33,179 nt of DNA from Reyranella sp. (GTDB taxonomy: Bacteria; Pseudomonadota; Alphaproteobacteria; Reyranellales; Reyranellaceae). The position numbers were made by a program, and so were the translations under genes. Location of the stretch: assembly GCA_029946105.1 (NCBI GenBank), contig JAQSDW010000127.1:1-33179 (forward strand), written 5' to 3'. The number at the start of each line of letters is the position of its first letter. Positions within the stretch are counted from its first letter, which is position 1. The notes beneath the pieces are model-generated. The model had not been told where the DNA came from, searched no databases, and saw only the letters and a program-made list of their open reading frames with translations. Below are positions 7,919 through 16,363 of the stretch, in pieces.

Positions 7919-8737
7919 ATGCGATTCGCCATCGAACACACCACACGCTTCCAGTTCAACCAGCCGTCGGGGCATTCGATCCACGACGTGCGGCTCACCC
8001 CCAAACCGGCGGCCGGTCAGCGCATCGTGGCGTGGTGCATCGACGGACCGGGCAAACGTTCCGAATGGATCGACGGCCACGGCAACCAGGTGACGACCTT
8101 TTCGGCGGCCTACCGGCACGACAGCGTCGAAATCACGGTCCAGGGCATCTACGAGTACAGCGGCGCCGACCAGTGGCTGCGCTATGTCGAGACGCCGACG
8201 CTTCCGGCGCCATTCTGGCTGCGCAACACCGGCCTCGCCCGCCACGACGCGAGCTTCGATCCCGTGATCGAGGATCTGGCCGAGCGTGCGGCCGACCCCA
8301 GCCATCGGGTCGCGGCGTTGCACGAGGTGATGGAGCGCATTGCCAAGCGCATCGCCTACAAGACCGGCGTCTCCACCGTCGACACCACCGCCGCCGAAGC
8401 GCTGGCCCGTGGCGCCGGCGTGGCCCAGGATGATGCCCATGTCTTCATTGCCTGTTGCCGCCGGCTCGGCGTGCCGGCGCGCTATGTGAGCGGCTATTTG
8501 CGCAACGACGACCCCGAATTGCATGTCGGCCGCACCAGCCACTCCTGGGCCGAGGCCTGGATTCCCGGCCTCGAATGGGTGGGTTTCGACCCCGCCAACA
8601 ACATCAGCCCACACGGCGACAGCCTCAGGGTGGCGGTCGGCCTCGACTATCACGACGCCGCCCCGGTCAGTGGCCGGCGCGTCGGCTTCGGCGGCGCCAA
8701 GATGACCGTGGATGCCTCGGTGCGCACCGTCGACTGA
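7919..8737 (+). CDS. Transglutaminase-like protein with Ala in place of the catalytic Cys
   Basis: A 272-residue protein with an N-terminal beta domain (about 1-90, opening with a pattern common to bacterial transglutaminase-like proteins) and a transglutaminase core (about 140-235). The core motif reads GAGVAQDDAHVFIACC. Active relatives have Cys where this protein has Ala169 (codon GCC at 8423-8425). The other two members of the triad remain: His208 in SHSWAEAW and Asp224 in GFDPANN. Cys179 and Cys180 lie one helix turn further on and are not at the catalytic site. The protein is therefore probably not a cysteine peptidase or transglutaminase and may bind substrate only. It closes the ATP-grasp, alpha-E operon. 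Confidence 0.92.
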   Translation: MRFAIEHTTRFQFNQPSGHSIHDVRLTPKPAAGQRIVAWCIDGPGKRSEWIDGHGNQVTTFSAAYRHDSVEITVQGIYEYSGADQWLRYVETPTLPAPFWLRNTGLARHDASFDPVIEDLAERAADPSHRVAALHEVMERIAKRIAYKTGVSTVDTTAAEALARGAGVAQDDAHVFIACCRRLGVPARYVSGYLRNDDPELHVGRTSHSWAEAWIPGLEWVGFDPANNISPHGDSLRVAVGLDYHDAAPVSGRRVGFGGAKMTVDASVRTVD

Positions 8738-8789
8738 GGCTTGTCGACCGAGACTTAACGCCGGTACGGCGCGAGCTTACGAGAAATAG

Positions 8790-10114
<1,325 letters not shown>

Positions 10115-10132
10115 AGGCACTCGATTTTTCTT

Positions 10133-10166
10133 CCCCCGCCGGCAGTTTGACTCCCCCCGGCGGGGG
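10133..10166. repeat. GC-rich inverted repeat in the aatA / EF-G-like gap
   Basis: CCCCCGCCGG (10133-10142) and CCGGCGGGGG (10157-10166) form a perfect 10-bp stem with a 14-nt loop. No T-run follows on either strand, so it is not a standard terminator, though it may still serve as the 3' end structure of the aminotransferase mRNA. The rest of the 257-bp gap (10092-10348) contains no gene and looks like intergenic repeat-type sequence. Confidence 0.6.
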
Positions 10167-10348
10167 TGAAACGATTTCCACGACAAAGGGCTTCGCTCCG
10201 ATCGCGGCGTCGCGGGTTTCCTCCGCGTTCGTCTGACGGCCGAGAGTTCAAGTGAGAGCGACCGTTCGCGGACGCTGGGGCTGCCCGTCCTTCCGGAGAC
10301 GCCATCCGGAGCTTCTATGCGCATTTTCGCAAGAGGGAGGACGTTGTC

Positions 10349-12436
10349 ATGGCCGATCTCAAGACAGAAACCATCACCGGCGGCAGGCCAGGTAGCGGCG
10401 CGCATCGCGTGGTGGCGCTGTGCGGGCCGTATCTTTCGGGCAAGACCAGCCTGCTCGAAAGCATTCTCTACGCCACGGGGGCCATCGGCCGGCGCGGTTC
10501 GACGCGCGCAGGCACCTCGATCGGCGATGCCGCCGCCGAATCGCGCAAGCGCGGCATGGGCACCGAGATCAACGTCGCCTCGGTGGATTATCTCGGCGAT
10601 CAATGGACCTTCCTCGACGTCCCCGGTTCGATCGAGTTCCAGCACGATGCCTTCGCGGCCCTTGCGGTATGCGACGTGGCCGTCGTGGTGTGCGAACCCT
10701 CGCCCGAGCGCGTCGTGGCGCTGGCGCCACTGCTGAAATGCATAGAAGACCGCCACATCCCGCACATCATCTTCGTCAACAAGATCGATTCGGCGGAAGC
10801 GCGCGTGCGCGACATGCTGGCGGCCCTGCAGTCGGTGTCGACGCGCAAGCTGGTGTTGCGCCAGGTACCGATCCGCCGGCCGACCAACAATGGCGGCGAG
10901 GAGATGGTGGGTTACGTCGACCTCGTGAGCGAGCGCGCCTACCGGTACAAGAGCAGCGGCGCTTCCGATCTGATCGAGATGCCGGCCGAGATCCTGCCGC
11001 GCGAATCAGAGGCCCGCCGCGAGCTTCTGGAAACGCTCTCCGAGTTCGACGACACGCTGCTGGAGCAGCTCATCGAGGACGTCGCGCCGGAGAAATCCCT
11101 GATCTACCGCGACCTCCACGATGAATTCGGCGCCGACCAGATCGTGCCGGTGCTGCTGGGCGCCGGCGACCGCGAGAACGGCGTCCGCCGGCTCCTGAAG
11201 GCGTTGCGCCACGACACGCCGTTCGCGGCCGAGACCGCGAAGCGCCGGTCTTTCGGCGGCAATGGCGTCATCAAAGGTACCGCCGTCGCGGAATGCTTCA
11301 AGGTCGTGCACCAGTCGCATGCCGGCAAGCTCTCGCTCTGCCGGGTCTGGTCCGGAACGCTGAGCGAAGGCCAAGCCCTGGGTGGCCATCGCATCGGCAC
11401 GCTCCTGCGGCCTTTCGGCCAACGCCTCGACAAGATCCCCGAGGCCCGGAGCGGCGAGATCGTGGCGCTCGCCAAGGTGGATGTGCTGTCGGGCGGCCAT
11501 GTGCTGGGCGCGACCGGAATCGCCCCGTCGGCCGATTTTCCGGCAGCTCCGCCCGCGGTGTTCGTCCAGTCGCTCGCGGCCAAGAACCGCAACGACGAGG
11601 TCAAGCTTTCGGGCGCCCTGCACAAGATCGTCGAGGAGGATCCGTCGCTCACCTTCGAAGCGCGCGGCGAGACCCACGAACTACTGATCAAGGGCCAGGG
11701 CGAAATGCATCTCAAGGTCGCGGTCGACAAGCTCGCCGGCCGCTACAATGTGGCCGTCGAGACCGCGGTGCCGCGCGTGGCCTACCGCGAGACCATCCAG
11801 GCCGGCGCTCAGCAGCACGCCCGCTACAAGCGCCAGACCGGCGGCCACGGCCAGTTCGCCGACATCAAGATCGAGATCCGGCCGCTGCCGCGTGGTTCGG
11901 GCTTCCGCTTCGTCGACAAGATCGTGGGCGGCGTGGTGCCACGCAACTTCATCCCCGCCGTCGAGGAAGGCCTGATCGACTACCTGAAGGAAGGGCCGCT
12001 CGGCCAACCGGTCGTCGATATCGAGGTCACCCTGTTCGACGGCCAATACCATGCCGTCGACAGTTCCGAGATGTCGTTCAAGATGGCGGCCCGCATCGCC
12101 ATGAGCGAGGCGATGCCGAAATGCCGCCCGGTGCTGCTCGAGCCGATCCTCAAAGTGACGGTGGCCGGGCCCAGCGAATCGACGCCGCGCCTGCAGCGGC
12201 TGATCTCCGGCCGGCGCGGCCAGTTGCTGGGCTACGATACTCGCCCCGGCTGGGACGGTTGGGACGAAGTCTCGGCGCTGATGCCAGAGGCCGAGATCGT
12301 CGACATGATCGTGGAGATCCGCTCGGTGACGCAGGGTGTCGGCACCTTCCGCACCGAGTTCGACCATCTCCAGGAACTGGCGGGGCGCACCGCCGAGCGC
12401 ATTGTCGAGGAAGCCAAAAAGCACCAGGCGGCGTGA
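10349..12436 (+). CDS. EF-G-like translational GTPase with altered switch II
   Basis: A 695-residue protein with EF-G domain order: G domain (about 18-270), domain II (about 295-385), III, IV (about 470-590) and V (to about 680). G1 is GPYLSGKT (26-33) and G4 is NKID from Asn144. G3 reads DVPGS (90-94), where canonical EF-G has DTPGH; the His that activates water for GTP hydrolysis is replaced by Ser94. Switch I is also degenerate. It is a paralogue (EF-G2-like group), not the housekeeping fusA, which would lie with the str operon. AGAGGGAGG eight bases upstream fixes the ATG. Its role is uncertain; ribosome binding is likely, normal GTP turnover is doubtful. Confidence 0.88.
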   Translation: MADLKTETITGGRPGSGAHRVVALCGPYLSGKTSLLESILYATGAIGRRGSTRAGTSIGDAAAESRKRGMGTEINVASVDYLGDQWTFLDVPGSIEFQHDAFAALAVCDVAVVVCEPSPERVVALAPLLKCIEDRHIPHIIFVNKIDSAEARVRDMLAALQSVSTRKLVLRQVPIRRPTNNGGEEMVGYVDLVSERAYRYKSSGASDLIEMPAEILPRESEARRELLETLSEFDDTLLEQLIEDVAPEKSLIYRDLHDEFGADQIVPVLLGAGDRENGVRRLLKALRHDTPFAAETAKRRSFGGNGVIKGTAVAECFKVVHQSHAGKLSLCRVWSGTLSEGQALGGHRIGTLLRPFGQRLDKIPEARSGEIVALAKVDVLSGGHVLGATGIAPSADFPAAPPAVFVQSLAAKNRNDEVKLSGALHKIVEEDPSLTFEARGETHELLIKGQGEMHLKVAVDKLAGRYNVAVETAVPRVAYRETIQAGAQQHARYKRQTGGHGQFADIKIEIRPLPRGSGFRFVDKIVGGVVPRNFIPAVEEGLIDYLKEGPLGQPVVDIEVTLFDGQYHAVDSSEMSFKMAARIAMSEAMPKCRPVLLEPILKVTVAGPSESTPRLQRLISGRRGQLLGYDTRPGWDGWDEVSALMPEAEIVDMIVEIRSVTQGVGTFRTEFDHLQELAGRTAERIVEEAKKHQAA

Positions 12437-12547
12437 CGCCCACACGGTCGTTCACAAGCCGGTGACTCCGCAGCAGCGTGCCTTCTCCGGCGGGCGGGTT
12501 TCTATCACACTGGCCTTGTGGAGCAGTTCCACGAGGAGAATGTCACA

Positions 12548-12982
12548 ATGTTCAGCAGACGGTCTCTGATGGTGGGCGGCCTGGTGATGGCAGCCGCACC
12601 GTCTTTGGCCCGCGTCGCGCAAGCCCAGGCTGGGCGTCCGACGCTGGTGTTTGTCGGTCACGAACTTTGAGGCGGCTGCAAGATCTGGCGTGCCCAGTCT
12701 GAGCCTGTGCTTCTGGCGTCCGACGCCTACAAGAAACTCGACTACCGCGTCGTCCATCCAGCGGACCTGTCGCTGATCCTCAAGGAAGAAAGCTGGCCGG
12801 CCGATGCGCGCCGGGTTCGGACCGCCTTTCTCACGAGCGACGAAGGCATGAAAAACCCCAATGCCACACCGCGCTTCATCCTGGCACAGGACGGCAAGAT
12901 CATCTTCACAGCCACCGGCAATGCCGGCTGGAAGGAAAAGATGTGGCCCAAGGTGTTGGAAGTGACCGGGACCAGCGCCTAG
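12548..12982 (+). CDS. Candidate selenoprotein: Tat-exported thioredoxin-like protein with a U-G-G-C motif (in-frame TGA at codon 41)
   Basis: 145 codons from ATG 12548 (GAGGAG nine bases upstream) to TAG 12980-12982, with one internal TGA at 12668-12670. Residues 1-28 form a Tat signal peptide (SRRSLMVGG, cleavage near AQA). The mature part looks like a thioredoxin fold: strand TLVFVG, then H-E-L-U-G-G-C with Sec41 and Cys44 where thioredoxins have CxxC, and a cis-Pro candidate at TPRFIL (Pro108). It aligns without a gap over all 144 residues to the tandem paralogue, which has Ser41 and Cys44, and the code downstream of the TGA is conserved. A SECIS-like hairpin follows the TGA at canonical spacing. 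The alternative is a recent nonsense-mutated pseudogene. No selA/B/C/D gene is visible here. Next genes: paralogue and msrP. Confidence 0.78.
12671..12705 (+). promoter_or_regulatory. Bacterial SECIS-like hairpin directly after the in-frame TGA
   Basis: Counting U of UGA as 1: lower stem GGCU (7-10) with AGCC (35-38), an internal loop, AGA (14-16) with UCU (31-33), a bulged U17, then CUGG (18-21) with CCAG (27-30) and a 5-nt loop C-G23-U24-G-C. In E. coli fdhF the SelB contacts are also a bulged U17 and loop G23 and U24, with four base pairs between bulge and loop. The loop here is one base larger. The paralogue's matching stretch does not form this structure. Predicted by hand; no energy calculation was run. 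Confidence 0.75.
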
Positions 12983-13013
12983 TCGTCTTCACCTCCAGGC
13001 TGGCTTGCTTCAT

Positions 13014-13045
13014 ATTGCCCCAGTGGGACATCTCATGGGGGCAAT
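13014..13045 (+). promoter_or_regulatory. Inverted repeat covering the ribosome site of the thioredoxin-like paralogue
   Basis: ATTGCCCC (13014-13021) and GGGGCAAT (13038-13045) are perfect 8-bp arms with a 16-nt loop, ending 5 bp before the ATG at 13051. The right arm is the G-rich stretch that would act as Shine-Dalgarno, so folding would mask it. It could equally be an operator. It lies in the 68-bp gap between the two paralogues. Confidence 0.5.
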
Positions 13046-13050
13046 TGCGT

Positions 13051-13485
13051 ATGTTCGATAGGCGATCACTGGTGATGGGCGCCGCGGCGATGGCGGCAAC
13101 AGCATCTCTTGCCGAGCGGGCCGTGGCCCAAGCCGGCCGCCCGATGCTGATCTTCGTCGGCGATCAGACGTCGGAGGAGTGTAAGATCTGGCGCACGCAG
13201 TGGGAGCCGATCTTCGTCGCCGCCCCTGTTTACAAGAAGCTCGACTACCGGGTGGTCTACCCCGCCAAGTCGTCCGATCTCGCCAAGCCACAGAGCTGGC
13301 CCGCCGATCTGCGCTGGGTTCTCGACGTTTTCCTGATGAGCCAGGTCGGCGTCCAGGAAGGCTTCGAGGTTCCGCGCTTCTTCCTGGTACAAAATAGGCA
13401 GGTCACCTTTTCCACCTCCGGCAACAGCGGTTGGCGGGAAGTGATGTGGCCCACCCTTCTGGATGTGACGAACTCGATGCCTTAA
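13051..13485 (+). CDS. Tat-exported thioredoxin-like protein, SxxC paralogue of the candidate selenoprotein
   Basis: 144 residues, exactly the length of the upstream gene and alignable without gaps. Residues 1-28 are a Tat signal (DRRSLVMG, cleavage near AQA). The mature part has the strand MLIFVG, then S-E-E-C with Ser41 and Cys44 at the positions of Sec41 and Cys44 upstream, KIWRTQWEP, a shared YKKLDYRVV block and Pro108 before the next strand. One conserved thiol and no CxxC suggests it is not a standard dithiol oxidoreductase; it may be a partner or a binding variant. The frame is open further upstream, but ATG 13051 matches the paralogue's start. A GGGGG ribosome site lies within an inverted repeat. 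Function unknown. Confidence 0.85.
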   Translation: MFDRRSLVMGAAAMAATASLAERAVAQAGRPMLIFVGDQTSEECKIWRTQWEPIFVAAPVYKKLDYRVVYPAKSSDLAKPQSWPADLRWVLDVFLMSQVGVQEGFEVPRFFLVQNRQVTFSTSGNSGWREVMWPTLLDVTNSMP

Positions 13486-13582
13486 AGGCCTTACTGACGT
13501 CACGGTCCGGTGAGCAAGGTTGATTTGCGAAGGTCCCTACGCCGCGTCATGACGGTGCCGGGGCGAAACAGGAGTTCGACCA

Positions 13583-14545
13583 ATGCTGATCAAACGTACG
13601 CGCGGCTGGGAATTGCCCGAGCGCCTGGCGACCCCGGAAGATCACTATTTGCAGCGCCGGACAATGGTGCGCGCGATGGGCCTGGGTGCGGCTTCTCTGG
13701 CGCTGCCCGCGACGTCGTTCGCCCAGGACAAGTCGACCGATCCGTCGTCCGGCCTCTATCCGGCCAAGCGCAACGACAAGTATGGCGTGCCGACGCCGAT
13801 GACGGCGGAACGACAGGCTACGACCTACAACAACTTCTACGAGTTCGGGACCGACAAGAGCATCTGGCGCGACGCGCAGAAGCTCGAGGTCCGGCCGTGG
13901 ACGATCAAGGTTGGCGGCATGGTCGAGAAGCCGTTCGAGATGGGTATCGACGACCTGCTGGCCAAGGTGCAGCTCGAGGAGCGCGTCTACCGTCACCGTT
14001 GCGTAGAAACCTGGTCGATGATCGTGCCGTGGAGCGGCTTTCCGGTCCGCTCACTGGTCGAGGTCTGCAAGCCGCTGAGCGGCGCCAGGTTCATCGTCAT
14101 GAAGACGCTGTCGAAACCCTCGGTGATGCGCGAGCAGCGCGATCTGCTTTATCCCTGGCCCTACACCGAAGGGCTGGCGATGGACGAGGCCATGAACGAT
14201 CTCGCGTTCATCGCCACCGGGCTCTACGGCAAACCGATCCACAAGCAGAACGGCGCGCCGCTGCGCCTCGTGGCACCGTGGAAGTACGGGTTCAAGAACG
14301 TGAAATCGATCGTCAGCGTCGATTTCACCGACAAGCGCCCGGTCACCTTCTGGGAGAAGCTGCAGTCCAGCGAATATGGCTTCTGGGCCAACGTGAACCC
14401 CGAGGTCGCCCATCCACGCTGGAGCCAGGCGACGGAGAAGCCGCTGGGCAGCGATGGCCGCATCCCGACCCTGCTCTACAACGGCTACGCCGAGTTCGTG
14501 TCCGGCCTCTACACCGACCGCAAAGCGGAAAAGCTGTTCATGTAG
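13583..14545 (+). CDS. msrP: Periplasmic protein-methionine-sulfoxide reductase, molybdopterin catalytic subunit
   Basis: A 320-residue protein of the sulfite oxidase fold family, formerly YedY. The N-terminus carries a Tat signal (LQRRTMVRAMG, cleavage near SFA at about 48), as expected for a cofactor-loaded export substrate. The molybdenum-ligating Cys140 sits in the RCVETWSM segment, and the WPYTEGL and KYGFKNVKS stretches are typical of MsrP. The enzyme reduces methionine sulfoxide in oxidised periplasmic proteins, drawing electrons from quinol through the membrane haem protein MsrQ, which is not adjacent here. GGAG eight bases upstream supports ATG 13583. The two thioredoxin-like genes precede it by 97 bp on the same strand, pointing to a periplasmic redox-repair theme. 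Confidence 0.94.
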   Translation: MLIKRTRGWELPERLATPEDHYLQRRTMVRAMGLGAASLALPATSFAQDKSTDPSSGLYPAKRNDKYGVPTPMTAERQATTYNNFYEFGTDKSIWRDAQKLEVRPWTIKVGGMVEKPFEMGIDDLLAKVQLEERVYRHRCVETWSMIVPWSGFPVRSLVEVCKPLSGARFIVMKTLSKPSVMREQRDLLYPWPYTEGLAMDEAMNDLAFIATGLYGKPIHKQNGAPLRLVAPWKYGFKNVKSIVSVDFTDKRPVTFWEKLQSSEYGFWANVNPEVAHPRWSQATEKPLGSDGRIPTLLYNGYAEFVSGLYTDRKAEKLFM

Positions 14546-14614
14546 CCACCTTTGCCTCGCCGCGCCGGCCCGCTACAACGGGCACCGGTCGGCGAGGCCA
14601 AAGGGAGGTTCTGC

Positions 14615-15592
14615 GTGAAGATCAACCGGCGTAAGACGCTTGTAGGAGCCGTGGCGGCGTCGACAACGGGATTGTCGATGACCCGATGGGCAGCGGCGCA
14701 GGATTTTCCGAACAAGCCGATCAAGATCGTCGTGCCCTTCGCTGCCGGCAGCGCCACCGACCTCACGGCGCGCGGCCTCGGAGCCAAGCTGCAGGACATC
14801 CTCAAGCAGCCGATCGTGATCGAGAACAAGCCGGGCGCCTCGGGCCAGCTCGGCGCCCAAGCCGTCGCGACCGCGCCGGCCGATGGCTACACGCTGCTGA
14901 TGGGCACCAACACGACCAATTCCGCCAACGGCGCCCTGTTCAAGAAGCTGTCCTACGATCCCGACAAGGATTTCGCCCCGGTCATCCGCTGCGTCACCGG
15001 CGTCAATGCGCTGGTCGTGAACAACGACGTGCCGGTGAAGACCGTGGCCGAGCTGATCGCCTACGCCAAGAAGAACCCGGGCAAGCTCAACTTTGCCGAA
15101 GCCAGCGCCTCGCAGCGCCTGTCCGGCGAAATGTTCAACCAGCTGGCCGGCGTGAAGATCGAGCGCGTGCCCTACAAGGCGAGCCCTCAGGCGCTGGGCG
15201 ACGTGGCGTCAGGCCAGGTGCAGGTCATGTTTCCCGACCTGCCGCAGGCACTGACCCAGATCGAGGCGGGCCGCGTCCGCGGTCTCGCCGTTACTGGTGC
15301 CAAGCGCACGACCGTGGCGCCCGATCTGCCGGCGATCGCCGAGACCGTGACCGATTATGTGCTGGTCTACTGGCTGGCGGTGTTCGCGCCGGCGGCGACG
15401 CCCAAGCCGATCCTCAAGACCTTGCATGACGCCATTGCCGAGGCGCTCAAGGACCCGGCTACGGCCAAGGCCATGACGCAGGGTCGCATGGAAATCTCGC
15501 CCCTCGGGCTCGATGCGTTCGATGCCTTCGTGAAGAGCGAGACCGTGTGGTGGGCCAAGTCCATCAAGGCCGCTGGAATCGAGCCGGAGTGA
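14615..15592 (+). CDS. Bug/TctC-family extracytoplasmic solute-binding protein
   Basis: 325 residues from GTG 14615, chosen because AGGGAGGT lies five bases upstream and the resulting N-terminus is a proper signal peptide with twin Arg (INRRKTLVG, cleavage near AAA at about 27). The mature start DFPNKPIKIVVPFAAGSATD is hallmark Bug (tripartite tricarboxylate transporter receptor) sequence, followed by the PGASG and ADGYTLLMG ligand-pocket loops. These proteins bind carboxylates or related small acids in the periplasm. No TctA/TctB membrane genes are adjacent, which is usual for this expanded family. It leads a tight operon of CoA-ester catabolism genes (8 bp to the next), so the ligand may be the acid degraded by that pathway. 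Confidence 0.92.
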   Translation: MKINRRKTLVGAVAASTTGLSMTRWAAAQDFPNKPIKIVVPFAAGSATDLTARGLGAKLQDILKQPIVIENKPGASGQLGAQAVATAPADGYTLLMGTNTTNSANGALFKKLSYDPDKDFAPVIRCVTGVNALVVNNDVPVKTVAELIAYAKKNPGKLNFAEASASQRLSGEMFNQLAGVKIERVPYKASPQALGDVASGQVQVMFPDLPQALTQIEAGRVRGLAVTGAKRTTVAPDLPAIAETVTDYVLVYWLAVFAPAATPKPILKTLHDAIAEALKDPATAKAMTQGRMEISPLGLDAFDAFVKSETVWWAKSIKAAGIEPE

Positions 15593-15600
15593 GCAGCACC

Positions 15601-16362
15601 ATGAGCAAAGTCATCGTCGAGAAGAACGGCCCGGTCAAAACCGTCTGGATGAACCGGCCGGAGAAGAAGAACGCGCTCGACAGCGAGCTGTTGGGCAACA
15701 TGATCGACGCCCTGCAGGCGCCGGTCGCGGCCGACGACCGCGTGCTCGTGATCCGCGGCAAGGGCGACGTGTTCTGCGCCGGGCTCGATATGGCCGAGCG
15801 CAGCAAGAGCGCCGGCGACGGCAAGGCGAGCGGCATAGAAATCATGCTGCGGGCCATAGAACTCTGCCCGCTGCCGGTCGTGGCCGTGGTGCACGGTGAC
15901 GCGATCGCCGGAGGCAACGAGCTGGCGCTGCATTGCGACCTCGTTGTAGCGAGCCAGAAGGCGCGCTTCGGCATGTCGCTGGCCCAGGTCGGCCTGGCGC
16001 CCAACTGGTTCCTGGCCAAGAAGCTGATGGAAGTGCTGGGCCCAGTGACAACGCGCGAAATGCTGCTGCTGGGCGATCCCCTGCCCTCGACCAAGCTCCA
16101 TGCGCTGGGCCTGATCGCCCGCTGCGTGCCGGCCGACCAGCTGGAAGCCGAGGCGGCGAAAGTGATCGACCGGCTGGCCGCAAATGCCCCGCTGTCGCTC
16201 AAGGCCATGAAGGCACTGACGGTGCGCCAGCTCGAGTTCCGCGACGCCATCCCGCACGACGATGTGGATGCCGCCGTCCGGACGGCGATGCAGAGCCAGG
16301 ACGCCCAGGAGGGCATGAAGGCGCGGCTGGAGAAGCGCACCGCCAAGTTCCAGGGCAGGTAG
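15601..16362 (+). CDS. Enoyl-CoA hydratase/isomerase (crotonase) family protein
   Basis: A 253-residue crotonase-fold protein that would act on an acyl-CoA thioester in the cytosol. Visible motifs: NRPEKKNALD near the N-terminus, the first oxyanion-hole segment GDVFCAGLDM (about 53-62), the second oxyanion-hole segment HGDAIAGGNELALHCD, and a region with GMSLAQVGLAP. The second catalytic Glu position of true hydratases is not preserved unambiguously, so an isomerase, hydrolase or lyase role is possible. ATG 15601 lies 8 bp after the binding-protein stop; a longer upstream frame overlaps that gene and is not used. The next start follows the stop after one base, so translation is probably coupled. 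Confidence 0.9.
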   Translation: MSKVIVEKNGPVKTVWMNRPEKKNALDSELLGNMIDALQAPVAADDRVLVIRGKGDVFCAGLDMAERSKSAGDGKASGIEIMLRAIELCPLPVVAVVHGDAIAGGNELALHCDLVVASQKARFGMSLAQVGLAPNWFLAKKLMEVLGPVTTREMLLLGDPLPSTKLHALGLIARCVPADQLEAEAAKVIDRLAANAPLSLKAMKALTVRQLEFRDAIPHDDVDAAVRTAMQSQDAQEGMKARLEKRTAKFQGR

Positions 16363-16363
16363 C

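Noticed and set aside
12548..12670. Calling the locus a simple pseudogene with a nonsense mutation
   Set aside because: Kept as the alternative, but the gapless paralogue alignment, the UxxC placement and the canonical hairpin after the TGA make selenocysteine decoding the better explanation. Absence of Sec genes would reverse this.
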